From Lacrimispora xylanisolvens (lineage in GTDB: Bacteria; Bacillota; Clostridia; Lachnospirales; Lachnospiraceae), in assembly GCA_017084465.1 (NCBI GenBank), contig CP070896.1, positions 2,283,001 through 2,347,000 on the forward strand: DNA of 64,000 nucleotides, given 5' to 3'. The notes beneath the pieces are model-generated. The model was not told the DNA's origin. It ran no database searches and saw only the letters and a program-made list of their open reading frames with translations. The position numbers were made by a program, and so were the translations under genes. Of this stretch, positions 1 to 8,961 are shown in pieces. Position 1 is the stretch's first letter; each line of letters starts with the position of its first letter.

Positions 1-2024
1 CCCTGAAGCCTGAACCGTTCAACTTCCTGTTTTAATACCTGAGCCTGGGCATCTAACTCTTCACTGGAAGCGGAGCTTTCTTCTGCAGTTGCGGCATTGG
101 TCTGTACTACGGAAGACACCTGGTTAAGTCCCTGGTTAATCTGCTCGATCGCCTCCACCTGCTCATTGGAAGCAGCTGCAATCTCCTGAATGGTCCGTTC
201 TACCTGTCCGGACTTCTCGGCAGCAGATTTTAAAATCCGGGTGGTTTCATAGGCAATCTTCACTCCTTCTGATACAGTCTCGACTGAATGACCAATGAGT
301 TCTGCCGTCTGCTTGGCAGCCTCTGCTGATTTGCCTGCCAGATTGCGGACTTCATCTGCAACGACTGCAAATCCCTTACCTGCTTCTCCGGCTCTGGCTG
401 ATTCAACTGCTGCATTGAGGGCCAGTATGTTGGTCTGGAATGCGATGTCCTCGATTACCTTGGTAATACTTGAAATTTTCTCTGAAGCCAGTCCGATCTC
501 TTTCATGGAATGATCCAGCTTTTCCATATAGGCGTTGCCTTCATCCATTCCGCTCACAGCCTGTCTTACGTATCCGGTTGCCTTCTGAACATTGTCCGCG
601 TTCTCCTGGGCACGGGTTGATACTCCGCTTACAGACGCACTTAATTCCTCAACTGTGGCCGCCTGCTCGGCTGCTCCTGATGCAAGAGCCTGGGAAGCAT
701 CGGAGATCTGCTTAGATCCGTCTGCTACTCTGTCGGAGGATTCCTTGATCTTGGTAAATACAGAATTTAAGTTATATGTAATTCCGTTTAAGGAATCTTT
801 GATCTGTACAAAATCACCTTTATAATCCTGGGTTACTAAAACGGTGCAATCTCCCTTTTCCAGCCCGCTTAATACTGAGGAAATCTCATTAATATAATTA
901 TTCAGCGTGTTGATCGTTCCGGTAAATGACCTGGATAGAGATTCAAGCTCGTCTCCTGTATGGATCTCAGGTACTTCAGAGTGCAGGTCTCCTTCGTCAA
1001 GTTTTTTAATTCGCTCTACCAGTTTCACAATTGGTTTCACAATTGGTCCTGCAATTCTGAAGGCCATGTTTAAAGACGCCAGAATCATTAAAACCGCCAG
1101 GATAATTGTTATTATAAGTGACTGATAGAAACCATTCATCATCTCCGACTGTTCTGCTACTACTGCAATGGACCAGCCGTCAGAATTAGTAATAGGCGTA
1201 TATCCCATTACCAGCGTTTTACCCCTTAAACGGGAAGAGCGGATAGAGGTATTGCCTGCAACCATATCCTTAATATTATCGGAAGTTGCTGCAAAATTCT
1301 TATCGGTTTTTCCCATCTCAATATAGTTGGTTTCATTGGTAACAGTAGCTCTGTCCTTATGGGCAACTACTTTTCCCTCTTTATCCACGATAAATCCATA
1401 ACCTGATTTTCCGATGGATACACCGTCAATCATTTTACTGAAGACATCCGCATCCAGGGTTCCTGTTACAACGCCATTGTACTGACCATTATTTATCTTA
1501 GCTGCAATGACCAGGACCGTTTTGCCAAGTTCCTCGTTTTTCATGGTGGTTGAGATATAGGTTTCACCCTTCAGCGCCCGGTTAAAAAACTCCATCTGGC
1601 TCATATCTGTTCCATTTGCTGCCTTCCCGTTCACATCTGCTGTTGTGATCTCCAGAAAACCGTAATCCTGCGCCAGCTTATCCATTGCATCTTTTCTTTG
1701 GTCAGCATTCTTATTCTGATTTGTAATAGAGGTGTATTGTGCAACGGCCTCAATCTTTATTTTATAAATATCAATCGCATTTTGAACAGACTGACTATAA
1801 GCTTCCGCAGATTCCATCAGTCTCATTTCAGTGCTCTTTTTTGCATCACGGTAGAAAAGATAACCATTAAAAAGTCCAAAGAGGACGGAAATTGCGACAC
1901 ACATGGCGATGATGCCAAATAGCAATCTACCTTTTATGGATTTTTTCTTTCCTTCCGAATCATTACCCTCCTCTGATTTTTTAATGACTCTCTGAAATGC
2001 CTTAATCCTTCCCGCCACAGCCAT
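1..2024 (-). CDS. Methyl-accepting chemotaxis protein, 3' end outside the window
   Basis: Membrane chemoreceptor that would signal to CheA/CheW. About 674 residues are visible. They show a short cytoplasmic start, a first membrane helix near residues 35-57, an extracellular double-Cache-like sensor region to about residue 290, a second membrane helix, a HAMP linker, then the coiled-coil signalling domain. The conserved hairpin tip is clear (FQTNILALNAAVESARAGE), followed by GKGFAVVADEVRNLA. The start is the ATG behind TAGGAGGAT. The stop codon lies beyond base 1. No other chemotaxis gene is adjacent, so the ligand cannot be inferred. The family call is very secure. Confidence 0.95.
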   Translation of the reverse strand, partial: MAVAGRIKAFQRVIKKSEEGNDSEGKKKSIKGRLLFGIIAMCVAISVLFGLFNGYLFYRDAKKSTEMRLMESAEAYSQSVQNAIDIYKIKIEAVAQYTSITNQNKNADQRKDAMDKLAQDYGFLEITTADVNGKAANGTDMSQMEFFNRALKGETYISTTMKNEELGKTVLVIAAKINNGQYNGVVTGTLDADVFSKMIDGVSIGKSGYGFIVDKEGKVVAHKDRATVTNETNYIEMGKTDKNFAATSDNIKDMVAGNTSIRSSRLRGKTLVMGYTPITNSDGWSIAVVAEQSEMMNGFYQSLIITIILAVLMILASLNMAFRIAGPIVKPIVKLVERIKKLDEGDLHSEVPEIHTGDELESLSRSFTGTINTLNNYINEISSVLSGLEKGDCTVLVTQDYKGDFVQIKDSLNGITYNLNSVFTKIKESSDRVADGSKQISDASQALASGAAEQAATVEELSASVSGVSTRAQENADNVQKATGYVRQAVSGMDEGNAYMEKLDHSMKEIGLASEKISSITKVIEDIAFQTNILALNAAVESARAGEAGKGFAVVADEVRNLAGKSAEAAKQTAELIGHSVETVSEGVKIAYETTRILKSAAEKSGQVERTIQEIAAASNEQVEAIEQINQGLNQVSSVVQTNAATAEESSASSEELDAQAQVLKQEVERFRLQ

Positions 2025-2200
2025 ATCCTCCTACTTGTCATTTGCATTTTGGAAATAATTTTCATTTTTTGTTAAAACTTTACAGCATTTAATTAATCAA
2101 TATTATATAACAAAATGTAGATATTTGTCAATTGTGACAGAAAAAAGGGGGATGTTCATTTAATTTGTAACCGAATATAAGAAAATATGTATTTTTCACC

Positions 2201-3376
2201 CTACCTTGCATAGGAATCTTCCATAATTTCATAATTATTTTTTATTAATGATCCGCTCAAATCGGCATTCAGTTGATACATATCATTGAATTTTTCAATA
2301 GCAGCCTTTTTTTGTTCCATCAGAGAGTGGGCATATACATTTAAGGTAATGGATACACTGGAATGTCCAAGAAGCTCGCTGATCGTCTTAATATCCACTC
2401 CCAGCTCCAGTGCCCGGGTGGCAAAGGTATGGCGGATGGCATGAAATTTCCGATCCTTGACGCGAGATTCCTTTAACAGCCGTTTATACAGCTTCTGAAA
2501 ACACCTGGGATCAAAAGGTACATTTGTCTCTGTAAAAATATAATTATCCTGATTTCTGCTTTTATATGTAGTCAGTACTGGCATATTAAGTAAAAACTGG
2601 GGAAGGGGAATCTTTCTCATGGATTTACGGCTTTTTGGTGCCCCCACGAACAGTGCGGTCTTGTGTTCCTCCTCTTCAAAATGGCGGATTCGGGATACGG
2701 TCCTGCTAATGGATAAAGTACCTGTTTCCATATCAATATCCCCCCATTTTAATGCGCATAGTTCTCCAAGGCGGATACCGGTATAAAAGCAAAGAAGAAT
2801 TCCCATTGCTCTCCTGTCATTGTAATGAAACGCTGCCTGTTCTATCTGACGCTGCTCTTTCATGGAGAAAACCTCAACTTCTTTATCATCCGGCTTAGGA
2901 TATTTTATTAAATCCATAACCGCAAAGCAATCAGCGGAACCTTTTAATATTTCCTTGACTGCAATCTTAAAAATGGTAAGATTCTTCTTTTTAGATGAAT
3001 CTGCCAGTTCCTCATTTTCATACATTTCCTTCACAAACCGTGCAACAGATCCAGTAGTAATACGCTGATCTTTCTCTTTCTCAAAAAATGGAATCACATA
3101 CTTATTTATGCAGCGGTAATAGCTTTCATAGGTTGAAGGCTTTACTCTTATAGAAACATCAATGAGCCATTCCTCAAAAAGTGCGGCCCCACCCTTTATC
3201 TCATCAGATCTTTTTTCTTTGGCAGACTCCTGGTTTTCTTTATAATTTTTCATCTTTTCCTTAACGCCTTTATAGCTTTTGGAATAAAAATACTGATATT
3301 TCCCCGTTTGTTTTAATGTTCTTCCTTCCCATCTCCCATCTTTCCGTTTATAAATATTTTCTCCTCTTCTTGGCAT
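2201..3376 (-). CDS. Tyrosine recombinase / phage-type integrase
   Basis: Site-specific recombinase of 391 residues. The N-terminus (MPRRGENIYKRKDGRWEGR) is the arm-type DNA-binding domain typical of Firmicute integrases. A SAM-like core-binding domain follows (about residues 65-165), then the catalytic domain. Catalytic residues are visible: Arg in GIRLGEL, the HxxR box in HAIRHTFATRAL, His in LLGHSSVSITLNVYAH with the nucleophile Tyr in the same stretch. The start follows AAAGGAG with 8 bases spacing. No excisionase, relaxase, phage gene, tRNA or att repeat is next to it, so it looks like a stand-alone copy or the relic of an excised element. Confidence 0.95.
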   Translation of the reverse strand: MPRRGENIYKRKDGRWEGRTLKQTGKYQYFYSKSYKGVKEKMKNYKENQESAKEKRSDEIKGGAALFEEWLIDVSIRVKPSTYESYYRCINKYVIPFFEKEKDQRITTGSVARFVKEMYENEELADSSKKKNLTIFKIAVKEILKGSADCFAVMDLIKYPKPDDKEVEVFSMKEQRQIEQAAFHYNDRRAMGILLCFYTGIRLGELCALKWGDIDMETGTLSISRTVSRIRHFEEEEHKTALFVGAPKSRKSMRKIPLPQFLLNMPVLTTYKSRNQDNYIFTETNVPFDPRCFQKLYKRLLKESRVKDRKFHAIRHTFATRALELGVDIKTISELLGHSSVSITLNVYAHSLMEQKKAAIEKFNDMYQLNADLSGSLIKNNYEIMEDSYAR

Positions 3377-3478
3377 GGTAAAAACTCCTTTGCTTATAAT
3401 ATTTTATTATATGACGGTTTAATCTCTGGAAAATAATCCAATTATTTCCAGATTTTAAAAAGGGCCATTTTAATGAAC

Positions 3479-3515
3479 AAAAAAATGACGATCCAGCATA
3501 GCTCTGGGTCGCCAT
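3479..3515 (-). terminator. Rho-independent terminator downstream of the MFS gene
   Basis: On the minus strand a 12-base stem (3485-3496 with 3504-3515, three G-U pairs, 7-base loop) is followed by a run of seven U. It lies between the MFS transporter stop and the integrase start, so the integrase is probably transcribed separately. Confidence 0.7.
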
Positions 3516-3608
3516 TTCTGATTCCGGTACCTTTTCTGGCATGAGAACCTGGTTATTCCGGAAATCCGCAAAAACAGCTTCTTTTCATTGCCTGTACCTT
3601 TATTTATA

Positions 3609-4836
3609 TCAGGAGTTTTCAAATGATTCAATATCATATAAATTTATTTTCTTTTTTTGAGCCATTAAAAGCAAAGTAATTAAAAAGGTATATCCGATTA
3701 AAACTCCACCAGATGTAAGCCATAGCCCTGTTACGTCGATGTGGCCCACCGTCAGGCTGCTGTAAACAGAACCGAACATGGATCCTGTCTGTAAGAGAAA
3801 TGATCCCACTGACAAAACACTGGCTCTCAAAGGACCTGGCGTATACTGATTGATTAAAGTATTTTCAGCCACACTGCCGGTTCCAAGAAGCATGTAAATA
3901 CCTCCATATAAAATAACAAATATCCATGCCGATTGAAAAAGAGCCAGAATCAGTAAAGCGCTGCCGCCCAAAACACGGCTGATGCTGTAGATTCTCCACT
4001 GTCTTCCCGGATATTTTATGAGCAGCCTTCGGCAGATAGAATTTCCTGCGGCTGCCAGAAAAAATCCCACAAAGGACAGTACTCCCAGCATCCAGGTTCC
4101 TTGTGATGAATCAGACAGTTTTAAATAAACCGGCTGCCAGTATGTCTCAATGGGAGTAATAAAAAATCCGGTGAACAACATGCCCGCTAAAATAAATGGA
4201 AAATCCCTCCTGGAAAATACAGTAAATAATCCTTCCTTTAAATGGCTGACAAGGTTGGGGCGTTGTATTCCACTGCCAAATATCCGTTCTTCCTTTATTC
4301 CAAAGATACAAAGTCCCATGGTTACCACGGTTAATGTAATGCGAAGCAGAATGTTAACATTATAGGAATCTCCTAAGCAGGAAAGAAATCCTCCAAGAAT
4401 ACACCCCAGTGCCAGGCCTGTCTGTTCCATGATAGCAAGACGGGAGGTCACATCAGGCAGACATTCCTCTCCTCTTTTGGCAATTGCCTGATCTACAATT
4501 AAGGCGTCCAGGCTTCCCGAAGAAAAAGCCCTGCTGATTCCATTGAGAACCAGGCAGCAAAATAACCATACCAGATTCTGTGAGAAGAAAAGCAGACCAA
4601 GCGATAAAAGCTGGCAGATTCCCGGATATAAGAAAAACAGTTTTTCTCCCATACAAATCTGCACAGATTCCGCTGGGCAGTTCAAAGCATAACACCGTAG
4701 CTGAATAACAGGCAATTAACAGAGGAAGGGTTTTTAAATCTGCTCCCTTTTTCAGAAGGATTAAATTCAGCACCGGCAAAATAATTCCCAGGGAGGCATA
4801 GTTTATAAAAATAATCAGCTGTTTTGTCTTACTCAT
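3609..4836 (-). CDS. MFS transporter (frameshifted)
   Basis: Major facilitator superfamily permease of about 408 residues with around 12 hydrophobic segments. The N-terminal part (MSKTKQLIIFINYASLG) and the helix 2-3 loop motif DLYGRKTVFLISG lie in one frame; the rest of the protein lies in the +1 frame. The two join smoothly if one G is removed near 4621 (reading ISG-ICQLLSLG). The start ATG at 4836 overlaps the stop of the upstream ArsR-type regulator by 8 bases, so the two are translationally coupled. Drug or metabolite efflux under control of that regulator is likely; the substrate is unknown. Confidence 0.85.
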
Positions 4837-5404
4837 ACAGATTTTCCTCCGCATTATAAAGAATAAAGGCATATTCCCACGGAGACTTCTCTGCAGAAGG
4901 TACCGCATGCGCATCCATAAAATCCCTGATAAGCTTCAATAATTCCTCCCCTTCTCCAGGCGATAAGTGAACCACTCCGGTCATAATATCCCCCAAATCC
5001 CATCTTGATTCCAAATCCTCATTACTAAACTGTTCTATGAATTTTTTCTTCTGCGTTAAAAAGCCTTCATAGGTTCTTGCAATCTGATCCTGAACCAGAA
5101 CCTCTTTCTGCAGCTGTGTATCGTCAGGGTGGTCCAGGCCGATCCGGACATTAACATAGGTGGGACAATAATATCTGGCAGTGATTCCATTAATAACTTC
5201 TGTATGGTCCAGCGTAATGACCCCAAGTGACTCCAGTTTTTTAATATGATGCTGAACACTGGATGGGGAGATATCCAACTTTTGTGAAAGCTGTTTTGGT
5301 GTCATAGGCAGTTTGGAACGCTCCAGTATCCGGAGAAGATTCTGCCTCACCGGGTTCATATAAATTTCCAGTTCCTTCTTGGTAGATAGTTTGATATGAT
5401 CCAT
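4829..5404 (-). CDS. ArsR-type winged-helix transcriptional regulator
   Basis: Regulator of 191 residues. Residues 15-85 form a winged helix (MNPVRQNLLRILERSKLPMT, then LDISPSSVQHHIKKLESLGV), the arrangement of the ArsR/helix_turn_helix_5 group. The C-terminal half is acidic and helical and probably binds a ligand or mediates dimerisation; it has no metal-binding cysteine pair, so metal sensing is unlikely. It is the first gene of a two-gene operon with the MFS transporter and sits behind a promoter carrying a palindrome, which suggests autoregulation. Confidence 0.85.
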   Translation of the reverse strand: MDHIKLSTKKELEIYMNPVRQNLLRILERSKLPMTPKQLSQKLDISPSSVQHHIKKLESLGVITLDHTEVINGITARYYCPTYVNVRIGLDHPDDTQLQKEVLVQDQIARTYEGFLTQKKKFIEQFSNEDLESRWDLGDIMTGVVHLSPGEGEELLKLIRDFMDAHAVPSAEKSPWEYAFILYNAEENLYE

Positions 5405-5439
5405 TTTACTTTCTCCTTGTCTGTCTTATCGTTACACAA

Positions 5440-5469
5440 ACTATAACATTACACACTATGTAATGTCAA
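5440..5469 (-). promoter_or_regulatory. Promoter with palindromic operator for the ArsR-MFS operon
   Basis: On the minus strand a consensus TTGACA (5464-5469) and TATAGT (5440-5445) are separated by 18 bases. The spacer is occupied by an 8-bp inverted repeat, ACATTACA (5446-5453) and TGTAATGT (5459-5466), with a 5-base centre. A regulator bound there would block RNA polymerase, so this is most simply the operator of the adjacent winged-helix repressor. Confidence 0.75.
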
Positions 5470-5497
5470 GATAAAAAAAAGGAGATCGACCGCGCAG

Positions 5498-6643
5498 TTA
5501 CTCTGCGATCTTCATCCCCTTTTCATATACTCTTACGGAGTTACGGAATTTTTTGGCATCATATAAGGCATAATCAGACAAAACGAAAAGTCTGGATGCA
5601 TTCAGCGGACTGGAATATGCGGACAATCCAAAACTGGCAGTAAAGCGGATTTCTTTTTCTTCCTCTATCCGGATCTCTTCCGTCAGCCGTCTGATCTCCT
5701 CACACACCAGAACAGCTTCTTCCATTGATATATTGTGAAACAAAAGGCAGAATTCATCACCGCCGAACCGATATGGCGTATAGGCACAGGAATGTTCCAT
5801 TAATACCCTGGCAAACTCAATTAAGCATCTGTCACCCATAAAGTGTCCGAACCGGTCATTGATGCTTTTAAAATGATCAATATCAACAACAGCAAGAATA
5901 TGATCCTCACAGGGCTTTTCAATCTCCATAACAGACATTGCTTCATCAAGGGCTTTGCGGTTAAAGATTCCTGTCAGTTCGTCTACCTGAATGCTCTGCT
6001 TTAACTGGTGCCTCTCCAGGTCAGTTCTGATGCTGGCATCGTTTTTCTTTTGCTCAAACCGGATTACTACCATACTTGCAGCTGAAAAAATAACCAGTAT
6101 TACCATGGAAACAAGAAAGTTTCCCATGCTTAAGCCGCTGTCAAAAATTCCAACTTTATCGGAATCCCATTTAATAAATATTTCAGAAAATGAGGCTGAT
6201 ACAATGCAGAACATGGCTGTAATTCCCGTCAGTCTCTGATCTGCATAGATAATCGTCATCATGATTGCCCCCGGAAATATATAATAGGTGGCAGTAAAAC
6301 CACTGTGAACAGTAAACAGCACAAATGAAATCAGAACCAGCATCAGGGAAACACTATATATTTTCTGTTTCTGAGAAAATACTCCTGATTTCATAATCAG
6401 GGTTTCCACCAGAATACAGATCAGATTAAGCCCGGAAGGAATCATGATATATTTTAGCACATAGCGGTGTGTGCTGGTATGAATCAGACCGGATCGGGCA
6501 AAGACCACGCTCATCAGACATTCTATAACCAGTGTGAAAATAACAATACTTACCGTGGTCTTATAATGCAGATTCAGCCAGTCGGAATCTATGGTCTGAT
6601 ATTGTTTCTCTATCTCTATATTGCGGATATCATCAGGTATCAT
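5498..6643 (-). CDS. Membrane-anchored diguanylate cyclase (GGDEF)
   Basis: Predicted to make cyclic di-GMP from two GTP. An N-terminal region of about 190 residues contains six or so hydrophobic helices (a MASE-like sensor), then a linker and a GGDEF domain (about residues 225-380) with VVDIDHFKSINDRFGH and an intact active-site loop RFGGDEF. No EAL domain is present. The start is taken at the ATG at 6643, because the GTG at 6655 directly abuts the GGGAGG ribosome binding site. The gene is monocistronic. Confidence 0.9.
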   Translation of the reverse strand: MIPDDIRNIEIEKQYQTIDSDWLNLHYKTTVSIVIFTLVIECLMSVVFARSGLIHTSTHRYVLKYIMIPSGLNLICILVETLIMKSGVFSQKQKIYSVSLMLVLISFVLFTVHSGFTATYYIFPGAIMMTIIYADQRLTGITAMFCIVSASFSEIFIKWDSDKVGIFDSGLSMGNFLVSMVILVIFSAASMVVIRFEQKKNDASIRTDLERHQLKQSIQVDELTGIFNRKALDEAMSVMEIEKPCEDHILAVVDIDHFKSINDRFGHFMGDRCLIEFARVLMEHSCAYTPYRFGGDEFCLLFHNISMEEAVLVCEEIRRLTEEIRIEEEKEIRFTASFGLSAYSSPLNASRLFVLSDYALYDAKKFRNSVRVYEKGMKIAE

Positions 6644-6772
6644 GATGGAATCCACCTCCCGTCCATATCAAACTTTACCGGATTGCCAAATCACCTGCTT
6701 ATTCTAGAATATTCTTAAGTTTTTTATGTCGTGAACAATTAAAAGAAACAAAAATCAGTATAGCATAACAAT

Positions 6773-6818
6773 AAAAAAAACGCACTTCATTTATACCGGA
6801 TTACGATATAAATGAAGT
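6773..6818 (-). terminator. Terminator of the PTS/AEC operon
   Basis: A perfect 12-bp inverted repeat (6784-6795 with 6807-6818) is followed on the minus strand by eight U. It lies just past the last gene of the operon that runs leftward from 10273. Confidence 0.8.
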
Positions 6819-6836
6819 ACGGTTTTCATACTATTC

Positions 6837-7044
6837 TTATTGGGCCTGAACGGAAAAATAAATAGCTGCCAGTTCCTTTTCTCCCTTCAGTTTCTTCTTT
6901 AATGCCTCTGCCTTTTTCCCATCCTCTCCCTCCGGATTCTCGAAAAAAAGCTTCATACCTGATTTCTTTATAAAAAACAAGTCCTTCATCCTCTGCATAC
7001 TTCTGAAACGTCTCCTGTTTCAATGGTGCGTTGACTATAATCAT
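6837..7044 (-). CDS. Small conserved-looking protein of unknown function (frameshifted)
   Basis: About 68 residues. The start MIIVNAPLKQETFQKY follows AAAGGGG with good spacing, 15 bases behind the AEC gene. Near 6960-6990 the reading frame has to change so that the sequence continues as MKLFFENPEGEDGKKAEALK and ends SVQAQ before the stop at 6837. The alternative frame gives a low-complexity Gly/Arg-rich tail and looks wrong. No family recognised. Being last in the PTS/AEC operon it may be co-expressed with it. Confidence 0.5.
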
Positions 7045-7058
7045 TTCTATCCCCTTTA

Positions 7059-7985
7059 TTATAAAATTCCGCTGGCTGCCGCCATAATAGCAGGTATGGT
7101 AATTAAGGACAGCGCTGTTGTTATGGTTAAAAGATTTGATGCGTACTGACTGTTTCTTTTATATTGTAGAGCAAACATGGTACCCATGGCTCCGCTTGGA
7201 CAGGCTGCCGCAGTTAAAAGCGTAATGGATATACTTCTGTCCGCTCCTGCTGCCATTAAAAGGAGCAGTGTCAGACATGGAACTACGATCAGCTTTGAAA
7301 GGCTGACTATATAGGTTCTTTTATTCTTTAATCCTCCCAGGAAATCACTTTGAGCCAGATTAATACCAGAAATCAGCATAGCTGCCGGTGTATTCATACC
7401 ACCGATTAACCCTACTGGTTCCCTGATTATTTCAGGCAGCTTAATTCCTGTTAAAAACAGGGACACTCCCAGAATAATAGCTGCATTAGAGGGGTTTATC
7501 AGGCTTTTTACCGTCTTTTTCATGCTTTCTGATTTTCCGCTCATTAACATGATTCCATGAGACCAGACAAACAGATTAAATACAGTCAGATAAGCGGTCA
7601 TATAAAATACGCCTTCTCCGCCCAGTATTCCATCGATTAAAGGAATTCCGATAAAACCGCAATTGGAATAAACTATGGACATTCGTTCCACAGCCATATC
7701 AGTGCCTGTATTCTTTGAAACTGCAATCTTTGAGACTGCAATGGCAATTACAAAGCTTGCGAAAGACAAGATGGCTGTAACTGCAAGACCATACAGACGC
7801 TCTTTGTCAAAATCAATCTGATAGGATAAAAGTATCACACAGGGAGAAATAATCCCCAGCAGGACACGGGTCAGCCTGCTGCCTGTCTCCTCATCAGCAA
7901 TTCCCGCTTTATAAGCGCCTGCACCGACCAGCAGAATGATAAACATTTCGATTATTTTAGTTGCTGTAATGTAAGCCAGATCCAT
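7059..7985 (-). CDS. AEC family transporter (auxin efflux carrier type)
   Basis: Integral membrane carrier of 308 residues with about 10 hydrophobic helices arranged as two halves, as in the bacterial AEC/BART superfamily. Characteristic stretches include SPCVILLSYQ near residue 50, MSIVYSNCGFIGIPL near 105 and TAAACPSGAMGTMFA near 260. Family members usually export or import organic acids. It is 53 bases behind the PTS EIIB gene on the same strand, so it is probably part of that operon, perhaps exporting a fermentation product. The substrate cannot be read from sequence. Confidence 0.9.
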   Translation of the reverse strand: MDLAYITATKIIEMFIILLVGAGAYKAGIADEETGSRLTRVLLGIISPCVILLSYQIDFDKERLYGLAVTAILSFASFVIAIAVSKIAVSKNTGTDMAVERMSIVYSNCGFIGIPLIDGILGGEGVFYMTAYLTVFNLFVWSHGIMLMSGKSESMKKTVKSLINPSNAAIILGVSLFLTGIKLPEIIREPVGLIGGMNTPAAMLISGINLAQSDFLGGLKNKRTYIVSLSKLIVVPCLTLLLLMAAGADRSISITLLTAAACPSGAMGTMFALQYKRNSQYASNLLTITTALSLITIPAIMAAASGIL

Positions 7986-8038
7986 GTTTCTCCTCTGTCA
8001 GCTGCCTGTTACTGCATAAGTCTCCCTTATGTCTTAAC

Positions 8039-8341
8039 TTAATCTCCAAGTGCCTTTTTTACCTGGGCAATCACTTTGGCTCCGTTCATGGTTCCATAAG
8101 CCTGCATATCAATACATTCAACGATTTTCCCAGGGCATTCTTTTTCGACTTTCGCCTTTCCAAAACGGACCTGAGGTCCTAAGAGAATAATATCCGCATC
8201 CGGTCCTTTTTCTCTTGCGCTTGCCAGCGCATAGGCGTTAATCTGACATTCGTAATTTTCTTTTGCAGCTGCTTCTTTCATCTTATTTACTAAAAGGCTT
8301 GTTGACATGCCTGCGGCACAAAACAATACAATATTTCTCAT
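8039..8341 (-). CDS. PTS system lactose/cellobiose-type EIIB
   Basis: Phosphocarrier of 100 residues. The start contains the phosphorylated cysteine in the P-loop-like motif IVLFCAAGMSTSLLV (Cys8), followed by the alternating beta/alpha pattern of the cellobiose EIIB fold ending in QVKKALGD. It passes phosphate from the EIIA protein encoded immediately upstream to sugar bound by EIIC at 8962-10273. Confidence 0.95.
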   Translation of the reverse strand: MRNIVLFCAAGMSTSLLVNKMKEAAAKENYECQINAYALASAREKGPDADIILLGPQVRFGKAKVEKECPGKIVECIDMQAYGTMNGAKVIAQVKKALGD

Positions 8342-8373
8342 ATTAGCAACTTCCCTTCTTGGAATATTTTAAC

Positions 8374-8673
8374 TTATTTTCTTAAAATATCAATCATTTC
8401 TTTGCATAAATCCATGACCGTCATGGCATTCATCAAATGATCCTGGGCATGAACCATTAATAGCCCCACCTCCACTTTGTTGCCGTTTAATTCGTTCTGG
8501 ATCATCTCTGTCTGTATCTCGTGAGCTTCCTTCAGTATGGTGTCTGCCTCCTCCATGAGTTCATCTGCTTTCTTAAAATCACCCACTTTGGCCGCACGCA
8601 GGGCTTCAATTGCTGTACTTCTGGCATTCCCTCCGTTTACTACAAGTTTCATAACAATCATTTCAATATTCAT
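8374..8673 (-). CDS. PTS system lactose/cellobiose-type EIIA
   Basis: Phosphocarrier of 99 residues, all helical, forming the trimeric three-helix bundle of the Lac/Chb EIIA family. The phosphorylated histidine lies in LLMVHAQDHLMNA (about residue 76). It accepts phosphate from HPr. The gene is 32 bases upstream of EIIB, the usual spacing in cellobiose operons. Confidence 0.95.
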   Translation of the reverse strand: MNIEMIVMKLVVNGGNARSTAIEALRAAKVGDFKKADELMEEADTILKEAHEIQTEMIQNELNGNKVEVGLLMVHAQDHLMNAMTVMDLCKEMIDILRK

Positions 8674-8695
8674 CTCTTTGCTGCCTCTCTCTCTC

Positions 8696-8902
8696 CTAAC
8701 CAGTGATGATGAGTTTCACAAATGTAACCAGGGTACAGATGACAATCATGGTCCATACCCATTTTTCCGGTCTGCGAAATTCAGACGAAGGACTTAAAAC
8801 ACGGTAAAGTCCGTAGGGCGGACAAAAGACAATCCACAGATAAGTAAAAATTCTTGATTTTGTAAATACATCCGTGACTTTAAGCTCCTGCTTTTCCTTC
8901 AT
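8696..8902 (-). CDS. Small membrane protein within the PTS operon
   Basis: About 68 residues starting MKEKQELKVTDVFTKSRIF. The ATG at 8902 is preceded by GGAGGAG with 8-base spacing. There are two hydrophobic stretches (FTYLWIVFCPPYGLYRVL and WVWTMIVICTLVTFVKLI) with a charged loop between them, so a two-helix membrane hairpin is likely. It sits between the EIIC and EIIA genes with short gaps, so it is co-transcribed. No known family recognised; a PTS accessory role is only an inference from position. Confidence 0.65.
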   Translation of the reverse strand: MKEKQELKVTDVFTKSRIFTYLWIVFCPPYGLYRVLSPSSEFRRPEKWVWTMIVICTLVTFVKLIITG

Positions 8903-8961
8903 GTTAAAATCTCCTCCTGTTTTTGTCAAACTCATAATCACCTCATTTATGTTTCATGCTG

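Noticed and set aside
295-1922. Several plus-strand frames of 70-80 codons within the chemoreceptor gene
   Set aside because: They are antisense shadows of the well-conserved chemoreceptor reading frame.
2025-2200. Attachment sites or tRNA for the integrase
   Set aside because: No tRNA gene and no convincing direct repeat were found on either side of the integrase.
3348-3542. 64-codon minus-strand frame upstream of the integrase
   Set aside because: It overlaps the integrase start and a terminator hairpin, has no ribosome binding site and no protein-like pattern.
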